Shown here: piece by piece, positions 45,901 to 57,157 of the stretch
Numbering within the stretch: the first letter of the stretch is position 1
How the letters are laid out: the number at the start of each line of letters is the position of its first letter
NCBI GenBank assembly: GCA_040954595.2
Contig: CM082598.2
Location: forward strand, 8,184,001 to 8,248,000
Reading direction: 5' to 3'
From: Balanoglossus misakiensis
Lineage: Eukaryota; Hemichordata
Length of the DNA: 64,000 bases
Translations under genes and position numbers: made by a program
The notes under the pieces: model-generated
Databases searched by the model: none
What the model saw: only the letters and a program-made list of their open reading frames with translations
Told to the model about the DNA's origin: nothing

Positions 45901-48900
45901 CTAAAAAGACTTATGTATAGTTTCAAGGGTTTGTGTTTTACTGAATTCTCTACAAGATTTAAGTGGAACAGTCACAGAATGAAAGCAAATATGGAAAGAG
46001 TTATGCTGGAATGTTGTAAGGGATAGATTAATATTGCAAATAATTTAATTTCTTACATCATAAATGGAATTCAAGAAAGGTCACATAACAGGATATGTAT
46101 AGTTTCAAGGCTTTGTTTTGGAATAACGAATTCTCTACAAGGGATCTAGATTAATATTGAAAATAATTTAATTTCTTACATCATAAATGGAATTCAAAGA
46201 ATGGCCACATAACGGGCCATGTTTTAGTAAAAAGACTTCTGTATAGTTTCAAGGGTTTGTGTTGAAATACCGAATTCTCTCCAAGATTTAAGTGGAACAG
46301 TTACAGAATGAAAACAAATATTGAAATAGTTATGCTGGAATGTTGTAAGGGATAGATTAATATTGCAAAAAATTAATTTCTTACATCATAAATGGAATTC
46401 AAAGAATGGTCACATAACGGGCCATGGTTTACTAAAAAGACTTCTGTATAGTTTCAAGGGTTTGTGTTGAAATACCGAATTCTCTCCAAGATTTAAGTGG
46501 AACAGTCCCAGAATGAAAACAAATATTGAAAAAGTTATGCTGGAATGTTGTATGGGATAGATTAATATTGCAAAAAAATAATTTCTTACATCATAAAATG
46601 AATTCAAAGAATGGTCACATAACAGGATATGTTTTACTAAAAAGACATGTATAGTTTCAAGGCTTTGTTTTGGAATAACAAATTCTCTACAAGATTTAAG
46701 TGGAACAGACACAGAATGAAAACAAATATGGAAAGAGTTATGCCAGAATGTTGTAAGGGATAGATTAATATTGCAAATAATTTAATTTCTTACATCATAA
46801 ATGGAATTCAAAGAATGGTCACATAACAGGATATGTTTTACTAAAAAGACTTATGTATAGTTTCAAGGGTTTGTGTTATACTGAATTCTCTACAAGATTT
46901 AAGTGGAACAGTCACAGAATGAAAGCAAATATGGAAAGAGTTATGCTGGAATGTTGTAAGGGATAGATTAATATTGCAAATAATTTAATTTCTTACATTA
47001 TAAATGGAATTCAAGAAAGGTCACATAACAGGATATGTATAGTTTCAAGGCTTTGTTTTGGAATAACGAATTCTCTACAAGGGATCTAGATTAATATTGA
47101 AAATAATTTAATTTCTTACATCATAAATGGAATTCAAAGAATGGCCACATAACGGGCCATGTTTTAGTAAAAAGACTTCTGTATAGTTTCAAGGGTTTGT
47201 GTTGAAATACCGAATTCTCTCCAAGATTTAAGTGGAACAGTTACAGAATGAAAACAAATATTGAAATAGTTATGCTGGAATGTTGTGTGCGATAGATTAA
47301 TATTGCAAACAAATTAATTTCTTACATCATAAATGGAATTCAAAGAATGGTCACATAACAGGCCATGCTTTACTAAAAAAACTTATGTATAGTTTCAAGG
47401 GTTTGTGTTGAAATACTGAATTCTCTCCAAGATTTAAGAGGAACAGTCACAGAATGAAAACAAATATGGAAAGAGTTATGCCGGAATGTTGTAAGGGATA
47501 CATTCATATTGAAAATAATTTAATTTCTTACATCATAAATGGAATTCAAAGAATGGTCACATAACAGGCCATGCTTTACTAAAAAGACTTCTGTATAGTT
47601 TCAAGGGTTTGTGTTGAAATACCGAATTCTCTCCAAGATTTAAGTGGAACAGTTACAGAATGAAAACAAATATTGAAATAGTTATGCTGGAATGTTGTGT
47701 GGGATAGATTAATATTGCAAACAAATTAATTTCTTACATCATAAATGGAATTCAAAGAATGGTCACATAACAGGCCATGCTTTACTAAAAAAACTTATGT
47801 ATAGTTTCAAGGGTTTGTGTTGAAATACTGAATTCTCTCCAAGATTTAAGAGGAACAGTCACAGAATGAAAACAAATATGGAAAGAGTTATGCCGGAATG
47901 TTGTAAGGGATACATTCATATTGAAAATAATTTAATTTCTTACATCATAAATGGAATTCAAAGAATGGTCACATAACAGGCCATGCTTTACTAAAAAGAC
48001 TTCTGTATAGTTTAAGGGTTTGTGTTGAAATACCGAATTCCCTCCAAGATTTAAGTGGAACAGTTACAGAATGAAAACAAATATTGAAATAGTTATGCTG
48101 GAATGTTGTAAGGGATAGATTAATATTGCAAAAAAATAATTTCTTACATCATAAAATGAATTCAAAGAATGGTCACATAACAGGATATGTCTTACTAAAA
48201 AGACTTATGTATAGTTTCAAGGGTTTGTGTTGAAATACTGAATTCTCTACAAGCTTTAAGTGGAAAAAGTCACAGAATGAAAGCAAATATGGAAAGAGTT
48301 ATGCTGGAATGTTGTAAGGGATAGATTAATATTGCAAATAATTTAATTTCTTACATCATAAAATGAATTCAAAGAATGGTCACATAACGAGCCATGTTTT
48401 ACTAAAAAGACTTATGTATAGTTTCAAGGCTTTGTTTTGGTATAACGAATTCTCTACAAGATTTAAGTGGAACAGTCACAGAATGAAAACAAATATGGAA
48501 AGAGTTATGCCAGAATGTTGTATGGGATAGATTAATATTGCAAAAAAATAATTTCTTACATCATAAAATGAATTCAAAGAATGGTCACATAACAGGATAT
48601 GTTTTACTAAAAAGACATGTATAGTTTCAAGGCTTTGTTTTGGAATAACAAATTCTCTACAAGATTTAAGTGGAACAGTCACAGAATGAAAACAAATATG
48701 GAAAGAGTTATGCCAGAATGGTGTAAGGGATAGATTAATATTGCAAATAATTTAATTTCTTACATCATAAATGGAATTCAAAGAATGGTCACATAACGAG
48801 CCATGTTTTACTAAAAAGACTTATGTATAGTTTCAAGGCTTTGTTTTGGTATAACGAATTCTCTACAAGATTTAAGTGGAACAGTCACAGAATGAAAGCA

Positions 48901-51027
48901 AATATGGAAAGAGTTATGCTGGAATGTTGTAAGGGATAGATTAATATTGCAAATAATTTAATTTCTTACATCATAAATGGAATTCAAGAAAGGTCACATA
49001 ACAGGATATGTATAGTTTCAAGGCTTTGTTTTGGAATAACGAATTCTCTACAAGGGATCTAGATTAATATTGCAAACAAATTAATTTCTTACATCATAAA
49101 TGGAATTCAAAGAATGGTCACATAACGGGCCATGTTTTAGTAAAAAGACTTCTGTATAGTTTCAAGGCTTTGTTTTGCTATAACGAATTCTCTACAAGAT
49201 TTAAGTGGAACAGTAACAGAATGAAAGCAAATATGGAAAGAGTTATGCTGGAATGTTGTAAGGGATAGATTAATATTGCAAATAATTTAATTTCTTACAT
49301 CATAAATGGAATTCAAGAAAGGTCACATAACAGGATATGTATAGTTTCAAGGCTTTGTTTTGGAATAACGAATTCTCTACAAGGGATCTAGATTAATATT
49401 GCAAACAAATTAATTTCTTACATCATAAATGGTATTCAAAGAAAGGTCACATAACAGGATATGTATAGTTTCAAGGCTTTGTTTTGGAATAACAAATTCT
49501 CTACAAGATTTCAGTGGAACAGTCACAGAATGAAAACAAATATGGAAAGAGTTATGCTGGAATGTTGTAAGGGTAGATTAATATTGCAAATAATTTAATT
49601 TCTTACATCATAAATGGAATTCAAGAAAGGTCACATAACAGGATATGTATAGTTTCAAGGCTTTGTTTTGGAATAACGAATTCTCTACAAGGGATCTAGA
49701 TTAATATTGCAAACAAATTAATTTCTTACATCATAAATGGTATTCAAAGAAAGGTCACATAACAGGATATGTATAGTTTCAAGGCTTTGTTTTGGAATAA
49801 TGAATTCTCTACAAGATTTAAGTGGAACAGACACAGAATGAAAACAAATATGGAAAGAGTTATGCCAGAATGTTGTAAGGGATAGATTAATATTGCAAAT
49901 AATTTAATTTCTTACATCATAAATGGAATTCAAAGAATGGTCACATAACGAGCCATGTTTTACTAAAAAGACTTATGTATAGTTTCAAGGCTTTGTTTTG
50001 GTATAACGAATTCTCTACAAGATTTAAGTGGAACAGTCACAGAATGAAAGCAAATATGGAAAGAGTTATGCTGGAATGTTGTAAGGGATAGATTAATATT
50101 GCAAATAATTTAATTTCTTACATCATAAATGGAATTCAAGAAAGGTCACATAACAGGATATGTATAGTTTCAAGGCTTTGTTTTGGAATAACGAATTCTC
50201 TACAAGGGATCTAGATTAATATTGCAAACAAATTAATTTCTTACATCATAAATGGAATTCAAAGAATGGTCACATAACGGGCCATGTTTTAGTAAAAAGA
50301 CTTCTGTATAGTTTCAAGGCTTTGTTTTGGTATAACGAATTCTCTACAAGATTTAAGTGGAACAGTCACAGAATGAAAGCAAATATGGAAAGAGTTATGC
50401 TGGAATGTTGTAAGGGATAGATTAATATTGCAAATAATTTAATTTCTTACATCATAAATGGAATTCAAGAAAGGTCACATAACAGGATATGTATAGTTTC
50501 AAGGCTTTGTTTTGGAATAACGAATTCTCTACAAGGGATCTAGATTAATATTGCAAACAAATTAATTTCTTACATCATAAATGGTATTCAAAGAAAGGTC
50601 ACATAACAGGATATGTATAGTTTCAAGGCTTTGTTTTGGAATAACAAATTCTCTACAAGATTTCAGTGGAACAGTCACAGAATGAAAACAAATATGGAAA
50701 GAGTTATGCTGGAATGTTGTAAGGGATAGATTAATATTGCAAATAATTTAATTTCTTACATCATAAATGGAATTCAAAGAATGGTCACATAACAGGATAT
50801 GTTTTACTAAAAAGACTTATGTAAAGTTTCAAGGGTTTGTGTTGAAATACCGAATTCTCTACAAGATTTAAGTTGAACAGTCACAGAATGAAAATAAATA
50901 TGGAAAGAGTTATGTTGGAATGTTGTAAGGGATAGATTAATATTGCAAATAATTTAATTTCTTACATCATAAATGGAATTCAAAGAATGGTCACATAACG
51001 GGCCATATTTTACTAAAAAGACTTGTA
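39999..51027. repeat. 11-kb satellite: ~203-206-bp monomers in two ~5.28-kb higher-order blocks
   Basis: The monomer contains GAATGAAAACAAATATGGAAA, GATAGATTAATATTGCAAAT, TTTCTTACATCATAAATGG, GGTCACATAAC and TATAGTTTCAAGG. Full monomers measure about 203-206 bp. Shortened ones (joined at TCTACAAGGGATCTAGATTA, about 110 bp) alternate with them. Equivalent positions recur at a distance of 5277-5279 (40382/45661, 41221/46499, 43199/48476), so the array is mostly a tandem duplication of one 5.28-kb block, about 39999-45276 and 45277-51027. The second block lacks roughly one monomer near 49570. Recurrent 68-codon minus-strand ORFs are by-products. Confidence 0.95.
45277..51027. repeat. Second higher-order block of the satellite
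   Basis: It repeats the monomer order and private variants of 39999-45276 (for example AAATAAGGAAAGAG at 40193 and 45473, and the TACATTCATATTG variant near 42210 and 47490). The last monomers (50700-51027) are more diverged, as expected at an array edge. Confidence 0.85.
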
Positions 51028-51110
51028 AAACATGTTCAAAATTGATAGCAGACTGTGACAGATAGTGAATGTGCCACTTTTCAATATTTATTTGCTGGAG
51101 TCCCTTCTGG

Positions 51111-52277
51111 TCAATTCTGGCAAAACATAGGTAAAATAAAATTCCCCCAGGGCTGGTAACATTTTGCTCCACAAAAGTGTATCTTAAAAATTCTCTCAAC
51201 AGCAAAACCACTCGGTGACCAAACAACTAAATCACACCACTCAAGCCCACAAACAAACAACTGCCCTTGTATCTGGTAATAATAACTTTGCATTTCGGAA
51301 GCTTCCACTGGTGTATGCTTTGCATATTTTGAGAGAGATTTAACGTCTACACAGCCATATTGAGCACTGGTATCAACACCCAACTTAATAGCAACAAATT
51401 TATCCAAGGAAGCACCTAAGAAAGGAAAACTTGGGTTGACAACTAAACCCATGTCTCTTGATGTAACTGAGTAGCCCTTTCTTTCCAGATCTTGGATATA
51501 CTGTGCTACAGCAATGTGTTCACTTTGAATGTCCCATTTGGTGTGCTTATTTGAAAATTTCTTTGGTGAAATAATGTTTTCAACCAAAGTGTCAGGGGGG
51601 TACTTTTGCCTGCAGACAACATCTTTAAATTTGCTCGCCGTGATTCTCAATTCACGTTGTGAGTACCAATTTGGATTTCTGCATTGGCCCTGAGTGGACA
51701 TCTCTATTCTGCTTGACTCTGCAACAATCGAAACATTAACCTTAGATTCATAAAAATCATATAAATCCTCATTAATATTGTAAATAAGTTTTCCGGTATG
51801 ACTGCTCTCACTGGGTTGTACATTGCAAAACTCATCAGAAGTTACGTCTACATTATTTCGCAAAGCTTCAGTAACTTGACATGGTACAGTGTTGTTAATA
51901 GCAGGCTCACAATCATTGGAATACAGTAGCTCAACAAGTTGACCACAAGCACTCAGGAGGTCAGCAAGTTGTGTTACCTTTTCTTTTGTAACAATTTTAT
52001 CTTTTGTTGGACATGCATAATATTCACTTTTTCTTTTTCGAGGACGATATACTTTATCTGAATTACAGTCACGTTCATAGTCATACTTAATCCAGTCAAT
52101 TGAGTCAAACTTGACAGCTGTGTTTCCATAAACGCTGGGATGGTGATGAACTTGTAATTTCTCAGTGCATGCAGCTGTATCTGGTACCTCCTTCAGTCCA
52201 CATCTATGAAAATCCATTATGGCAAAAATGGTGGCAGCTATGTATTTGCTGTATCCACCAGCACCCGCTTTACACAC
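51111..52277 (-). CDS. YqaJ-like nuclease domain with degenerate SWIM finger
   Basis: The open frame of 388 codons begins just inside a SWIM finger: the preceding codons give GGKCVCKAGAGG, but the usual CKH that completes the CxC...CxH finger reads SKY here. After a variable linker, WYSQRELRITASKFKDVVCR starts the YqaJ domain. PFLGASLDKFV and YGCVDVKSLSKY match its conserved Asp and D/E-x-K, and the helix MQSYYYQIQGQLFVCGLEWCDLVVW follows. These are the metal-binding and Gln positions of lambda-exonuclease folds. At about 51170 the frame shifts: the upstream frame ends FKIHFCGAKC, and the next frame continues YTFVEQNVTS. Nuclease chemistry is plausible from the residues; activity is not shown. 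Confidence 0.75.
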   Translation of the reverse strand: MCKAGAGGYSKYIAATIFAIMDFHRCGLKEVPDTAACTEKLQVHHHPSVYGNTAVKFDSIDWIKYDYERDCNSDKVYRPRKRKSEYYACPTKDKIVTKEKVTQLADLLSACGQLVELLYSNDCEPAINNTVPCQVTEALRNNVDVTSDEFCNVQPSESSHTGKLIYNINEDLYDFYESKVNVSIVAESSRIEMSTQGQCRNPNWYSQRELRITASKFKDVVCRQKYPPDTLVENIISPKKFSNKHTKWDIQSEHIAVAQYIQDLERKGYSVTSRDMGLVVNPSFPFLGASLDKFVAIKLGVDTSAQYGCVDVKSLSKYAKHTPVEASEMQSYYYQIQGQLFVCGLEWCDLVVWSPSGFAVERIFKIHFCGAKCYQPWGNFILPMFCQN

Positions 52278-52296
52278 ACATTTACCTCCAAGTATT

Positions 52297-52747
52297 TTAC
52301 CTGTGTTCTGATCGAGGAGAACTAGGGTGGAGTACTGTTATTTTGAGGGGTACTGGATCAACAGCCTTGGAATATGACTTGACAACCATTGATTTAATAA
52401 ATAACACTGACTGATGCTCGCGATCATGAATTAAAATGTTCTTGACATGGTTACTCTTGTAAAAGTTCCAACCACTATCCCTATGTTTTCGAGCAGTACT
52501 GTGGCAGTTGTCGCACTTTGTGATGAAATAATCAAAAATGGTGCTATCAGTTAAATCGGGCAGATTACTTATGTTCCTTGTCCATCCTCCTGCTGGAGGA
52601 TATGTCAGCATTGACTCCACAGTGTTGACAGACACTTGAACTTGGCACCCTTCACCACGATTACCAGCTCCATCAGGATCAACCAAGTACTGCTTGTCCC
52701 ATCCATGACCAATGTATAAATGCACAATATTTAAAAGAATGTTAATA
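52297..52747 (-). CDS. N-terminal part of exon 2 of the SAP-SWIM-YqaJ gene
   Basis: From acceptor GAGCAG|TATTAAC the frame reads SINILLNIVHLYIGHGW, then LVDPDGAGNRGEG, WTRNISNLPDLTDSTIFDYF and HVKNILIHDREHQSVLFIKS, ending PLKITVLHP. A one-base shift near 52300 then moves the reading to VLLDQNTGKILGGKCVCKAG in the following ORF. The LVDPDG and ISNLPDLT blocks are typical of the animal YqaJ/SWIM family. Confidence 0.7.
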
Positions 52748-53451
52748 CTGCTCTAGGGTGGGTAAAGTACTGCACTTTACTAAAACAAAATCAATTAATC
52801 AAAGAAATAACTCCATTTTCCCAATGTTTACATTAGAAAAAAAAGTTGTTGAGACTTTAATATATTCTAAATGAACAAAATATTTTATTTCGTGATTGAA
52901 ACAAAAATTTGATTGTTTTACTTAGTTAGTTATTCAAGTACATGAATCTATTCAAACTTGATGACCAAGCATGACCTGCATACATACAATGTTGTAAATA
53001 TGTAGCTGCTGTATACATTGTACTACATCAACGGCCCATTATCTAATCCCTTCGTTACAAACTGACAATCTACATCAACATCTTTGGCTCTAAATTTTGC
53101 AAGCTCTAGCTCTACAATGGACGAAAGACAGCCTGCCAGTATGACGTGCGTAACATCGTCACGCACGGTAAGGGTACCGGGCCTGATATAACCCGGGCCG
53201 ATCGTCGATCTGTACTATGCAGTCAAACACGATCCCTCCATAAAGAAAATTACTAGTATATTTCGGCTACCAAGCGAGTTGCCAGTATTCACGCTAACAA
53301 TAGGTTGCTCAGTTTATTTTTTGCACAAATCGGGGTGGGCGGCGAACTTCACATGTGTGAAATGAAATCTTGTGCAGCTTGGCTGTCGGCGATAGCAGTC
53401 GGTAGCAGGCAGCATTACAAAAACTCGCTAAAATTATAAAATGTTTGTTAC

Positions 53452-53585
53452 CTTTCAACAAGTTCTCGCTTGTTTCCACGTAGACTGGCACCCTTTCTGC
53501 ATCTCAGCCATCTCTTCAGCTCTGTTATGGTCAATTCTTCTGGTTTACGACATTTTAAATCTGACCTCGGAATCGCGGATGACAT
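53452..53585 (-). CDS. Exon 1 of YqaJ gene: SAP domain
   Basis: ATG at 53583-53585 opens 44 codons: MSSAIPRSDLKCRKPEEL, then LTITELKRWLRCRKGASLRG and NKRELVE. The L-x3-ELKRWL...G-x-G-x-K-x-ELVER pattern is a SAP DNA-binding helix-extended-helix motif. The donor is AAAG|GTAACA. A longer minus-strand ORF covering 53309-53491 is in another frame. Confidence 0.7.
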
Positions 53586-54326
53586 TGTTTACTCATGAAT
53601 ATTGATAGAAAAGTTATGGCTGCGACCTTGTACCCCTGAGGACAACAATGCATTGCGGCTATGACGTCATCGCCATCTTTATGCAATGTCACATGCATCT
53701 ATTGGTCTTTCAGTAGCTATTTAATATATACAAGAACAAAAATATTAATAGGGATTATCTAAAAATAGCGGCAAGGACAATGTGCTCACATTTTTTTGAA
53801 TTAGTACATTTAAGTGAGATATACTTTATCAACAATAAATGGTCTCATACTGATCAATTTATGCAGACCAACAGCCAGCCAGCAAGCCAACCAAATAGAC
53901 ATACTAGTACATAAATATGCCACCAACTGATCCAATAAAGCTCCCATAGGTATATATACATACCGGTATACCATATGGGAGCTAAAAATTGCAATATAGT
54001 GGTTGCCAGGCAGTCATTTTGGATATGCCAAGTTTGAACAAAATTGGTTCAGGCATGTCTGAGTGAGAGCTGCAGATTTTAAGAAATATGTACCAAGCCA
54101 TTTTGGGTCATATCACTAAACGAACTGATGTTCATATGTACTGCATAGTGCATTGTCCTTGTACCAAGTTTGAATGAAATTGGTCTAGGCATGTCTGAGT
54201 AATGGCTCAGATGGATGAACAATCCACCTTGGGAATTCTAGTGATTACAGAACAGAGTCTAGCATGGTTGCAGCTAATACAATCCACTCGGGTGTTATGT
54301 ATGTATAAAAAATGATCAAAAAAGTA
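53586..54326. other. Intergenic region with a short repeat
   Basis: A block with CCAAGTTTGAA...AAATTGGTTCAGGCATGTCTGAG occurs twice (about 54028 and 54163). Otherwise I see nothing. The sequence just left of 53600 may be the promoter of the minus-strand YqaJ gene. Confidence 0.4.
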
Positions 54327-54535
54327 CCTGCAAAGTCAAAAGCTGTTTTCCTATTTAGGTCCATGATAACTATGGCTGGAAAGTGGCCACAAATGACACA
54401 TGTATACTCGTAAGCTGTGTTACACAGTGCTTCAAAATGTAGATATGCGTTCATGATATCATCATGTGAGACAGGCATCTTTTGATGTTGAAAGTCTTCG
54501 AGTGTTTGCACAGCTCTTCCAATGGCAGTATGATT
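54327..54535 (-). CDS. HMGXB3-like exon (HFEALC...CVICGHFP)
   Basis: The exon is bounded by TATTTCAG and GCAG|GTACTT. It reads NHTAIGRAVQTLEDF, then DDIMNAYLHFEALCN and YEYTCVICGHFPAIVIMDLN. The AYLHFEAL and CVxCGxxPxVVIMDLxxK blocks are the family's strongest signature; the two cysteines probably bind zinc. Confidence 0.75.
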
Positions 54536-54772
54536 CTGAAATAGTGATAAAACATGTCTTGCTGACTTGACAACTCTAACAGAAATGACTTTTATCAACT
54601 TATTATAAAACTGATTATAGGTGAGAAAATTGTGCAACAGTGATTTCAACTCTGAGTCTTTTGACACTTATTATGAAGAAAGGCATATTATAAGTGGAAT
54701 ATACCAACAAGGTGAATCCTCAAGACTAGACAAAGACCACTTAAAAAAACAACATAATAACAACCACTCTAC

Positions 54773-54912
54773 CTTTATATTTGCTCGCAGCCACAAACAC
54801 AATTGATGTGTCAGAAACACTTTGTTATTAAAGTTGTGTATACCATCAGTATATTCTTGGTATCTATATGTCATTGTGCATGTAGGACATTTTTTGTTGT
54901 ACACTGCAACAT
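54773..54912 (-). CDS. HMGXB3-like exon (CPTC...YRYQEYTDGIHNFN)
   Basis: The acceptor TATTTCACAG and donor AAAG|GTAGAG bound a reading DVAVYNKKCPTCTMTYRYQE, then DGIHNFNNKVFL and LCLWLRANIK. CPxCxMxYRYQE with DGIHNFN is the family hallmark. It precedes the HFEAL exon in the expected order. Confidence 0.75.
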
Positions 54913-55208
54913 CTGTGAAATATGAAGAAACAAAATTTATAAATCTGTATTGTGTTCTGCATACATATACAGAAGTGTATTTGTCTTTTCTGTTGCGCAA
55001 CTACATGTGTGTGCATGTTTTAAAAACCAATAATTTTACACTCAGGGCAGTTAATCCTATAAATGGTTCGCTCAGGAGGATTGTTACCAGGATTAAACAA
55101 TTTCTAATAAGGTACCTACATGTTTAAACAAATTTTCAGAGTAATCTGACCAGCAATTATTGACTATTACATTTTTCAGTTTTGCATATTTTGGTCGTGA
55201 AAACTTAT

Positions 55209-55636
55209 ATGTATAGGAAAGTGTAAGCCCTTTCTTGACTTCTCAACTAAATATATGCCATTTCGAGCATCAACTAGGACGCCATCATGAAATGTATATT
55301 CTGTAACTGCAGTTTTGGGTAATGAGCTATGTTTTAATTTCATGTGTCTTGCCAAGTTTCTTTTTAACATTTTGACATTACAAATTTCACATGATTCGGT
55401 ACGGCTCTGGTGTGATCTCCCATTTAAATCTTTATCTTTCCTGGTCTGTTTGTGTATCTTACTGCTAGAAGATGTTTCCGAGGAGTTATTTTCAGTTGTC
55501 ATTTCATGGCTTTTACATGCAGGTTTCTTCTTGTAATTTACTGATTTACATCTTTTTAAGTGCTCCACATACAGCATTTTTCTGGCCAGTGTCAGCTTGC
55601 ACTTCACACAGTGATAATGTGCATGCGAGTTGTGGA
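55209..55636 (-). repeat. Third, partial copy of the HMGXB3-like zinc-finger exon
   Basis: It is nearly identical to 56549-56976 and 57905-58330. It encodes HYHCVKCKLTLARKMLYVEH and CEICNVKMLKRNLARHMKLK and stops at GLHFPIHI, after which the sequence jumps to GTTTTCACGACCAAAATATG, a junction motif also found beside copy B. Confidence 0.85.
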
Positions 55637-55808
55637 TATTTTGCATATTTTGGTCGTGAAAACTTCATACAGACATAACTATCAGCAAAAGAAAAATAGC
55701 ACCAGGCCCACTGAAGCACAACTGACACTGGTGTTTAGCATTGTTATATGGTGGAAAAGCATGGCAGAAAGTATAATCTGGCAAGGGGTTGATGGGGATT
55801 TTTCTTAC

Positions 55809-56976
55809 CTTTGGAATACCGATCAAAGATTATACCACTTTTTGATACCAGGACCATCTCAAGTTTTGGGTGGGAATCACTAACTTGGCATTCTTCTTCA
55901 ACAGGGAATACCTCTTTGATAGTTTGCCACTCAGATGGTTCTGAACTTATCCTGTTGATATCAATTTTTTTTTTCGGACATGATGTACTGCAGCATTCTT
56001 GCAACCGGTATATTGGGTTTGGTATCTTCTATTTTGTTATCAGTACTACAGGTATCTTCTGTAATTACTTCTAGTCTAATCTGTGGGGTAGTTTCCATGA
56101 TAAACCACTTTGCGATTGCCTTATGAAGGCAACCTCTTCTGGAATTGCAGCACTTGCATGTCGGTATGCCTGTTGCCTTGTCAATGCTTACTACCACACG
56201 CCCAAGACGAGAGTAGTATCTAATGTTTTCTTCATGTATAGAAAGAAATATGTACTTTGATGAGCTTGTAGGTTCCCAAGAAGACACCAGTGGCACTTTG
56301 GCCTTTTGTGCCCTTTCTTTAGCTTCGAGGCATTCAGCAATTGTCGAGTCTTTTATCTTCTTTGACATCTTGGCTAAGACACTTTCATCTAGATTTGTCT
56401 CTCTGGCTCGGTGGAGGAAATTCGTACTTTGTATATGGCGACAGAAATGGGAAGTATCCCCCCCCCTGGCCATTGTCTGTGTCACAAAGTTACATGATGT
56501 GTTCTCACACCTTATTATTTGGGTTGTTGCAGCTGATTTTCTTTGGATATGTATAGGAAAGTGTAAGCCCTTTCTTGACTTCTCAACTAAATATATGCCA
56601 TTTCGAGCATCAACTAGGACGCCATCATGAAATGTATATTCTGTAACTGCACTTTTGGGTAATGAGCTATGTTTTAATTTCATGTGTCTTGCCAAGTTTC
56701 TTTTTAACATTTTGACATTACAAATTTCACATGATTCGGTACGGCTCTGGTGTGATCTCCCATTTAAATCTATATCTTTCCTGGTCTGTTTGTGCATCTT
56801 ACTGCTAGAAGATGTTTCCGAGGAGTTATTTTCAGTTGTCATTTCATGGCTTTTACATGCAGGTTTCTTCTTGTAATTTACTGATTTACATCTTTTTAAG
56901 TGCTCCACATACAGCATTTTTCTGGCCAGTGTCAGCTTGCACTTCACACAGTGATAATGTGCATGCGAGTTGTGGA
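55809..56976 (-). CDS. Second copy of the zinc-finger/SWIM exon
   Basis: The open frame runs from 56995 leftward for 344 codons. It holds a C2H2-type finger (HCVKCKL...EHLKRC), a second finger (CEICNVKMLKRNLARHMKLKH), and a SWIM-like cluster CKCCNSRRGCLHKAIAKWF (CxC...CxH) after GRVVVSIDKATGIPT. A one-base insertion near 56007 relative to copy A causes early termination at 55961; in the other frame homology continues to the donor CCAAAG|GTAAGA. Copies A and B differ at only a few positions, so the duplication is recent. Confidence 0.75.
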
Positions 56977-57157
56977 TATTTTGGATATTTTGCATATTTT
57001 GGTCGTGAAAACTTCATACAGACATAACTATCAGCAAAAGAAAAATAGCACCAGGCCCACTGAAGCACAACTGACACTGGTGTTTAGCATTGTTATATGG
57101 TGGAAAAGCATGGCAGAAAGTATAATCTGGCAAGGGGTTGATGGGGATTTTTCTTAC

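Larger units (their letters stand above)
50990..53585 (-). pseudogene. SAP - SWIM - YqaJ nuclease-fold gene
   Basis: Two exons on the minus strand: 53585-53452 (SAP) and 52747 to about 51000. Donor AAAG|GTAAC and acceptor GAGCAG|TATT join in phase. The middle resembles an invertebrate family that reads SAP, a VDPDG block, a SWIM finger and then a YqaJ/lambda-exonuclease-like domain. Frameshifts near 52300 and near 51170 break it. YqaJ folds are PD-(D/E)xK nucleases of phage recombination origin; the animal proteins are of unknown function and may belong to mobile elements. The satellite begins right after its 3' end. Confidence 0.7.

Noticed and set aside
39907-48682. Repeated 68-100-codon minus-strand ORFs in the satellite
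   Set aside because: They arise from the monomer sequence where indels keep frame; no start context, domain or uniform conservation across monomers.
39999-51027. CRISPR-like array
   Set aside because: Repeats are contiguous 200-bp monomers without unique spacers, in a eukaryotic context.
51000-51226. FLVK...LLCDHSLN similarity between the YqaJ gene 3' end and the satellite ORFs
   Set aside because: It comes from the last satellite monomer itself being read through, not from coding homology.
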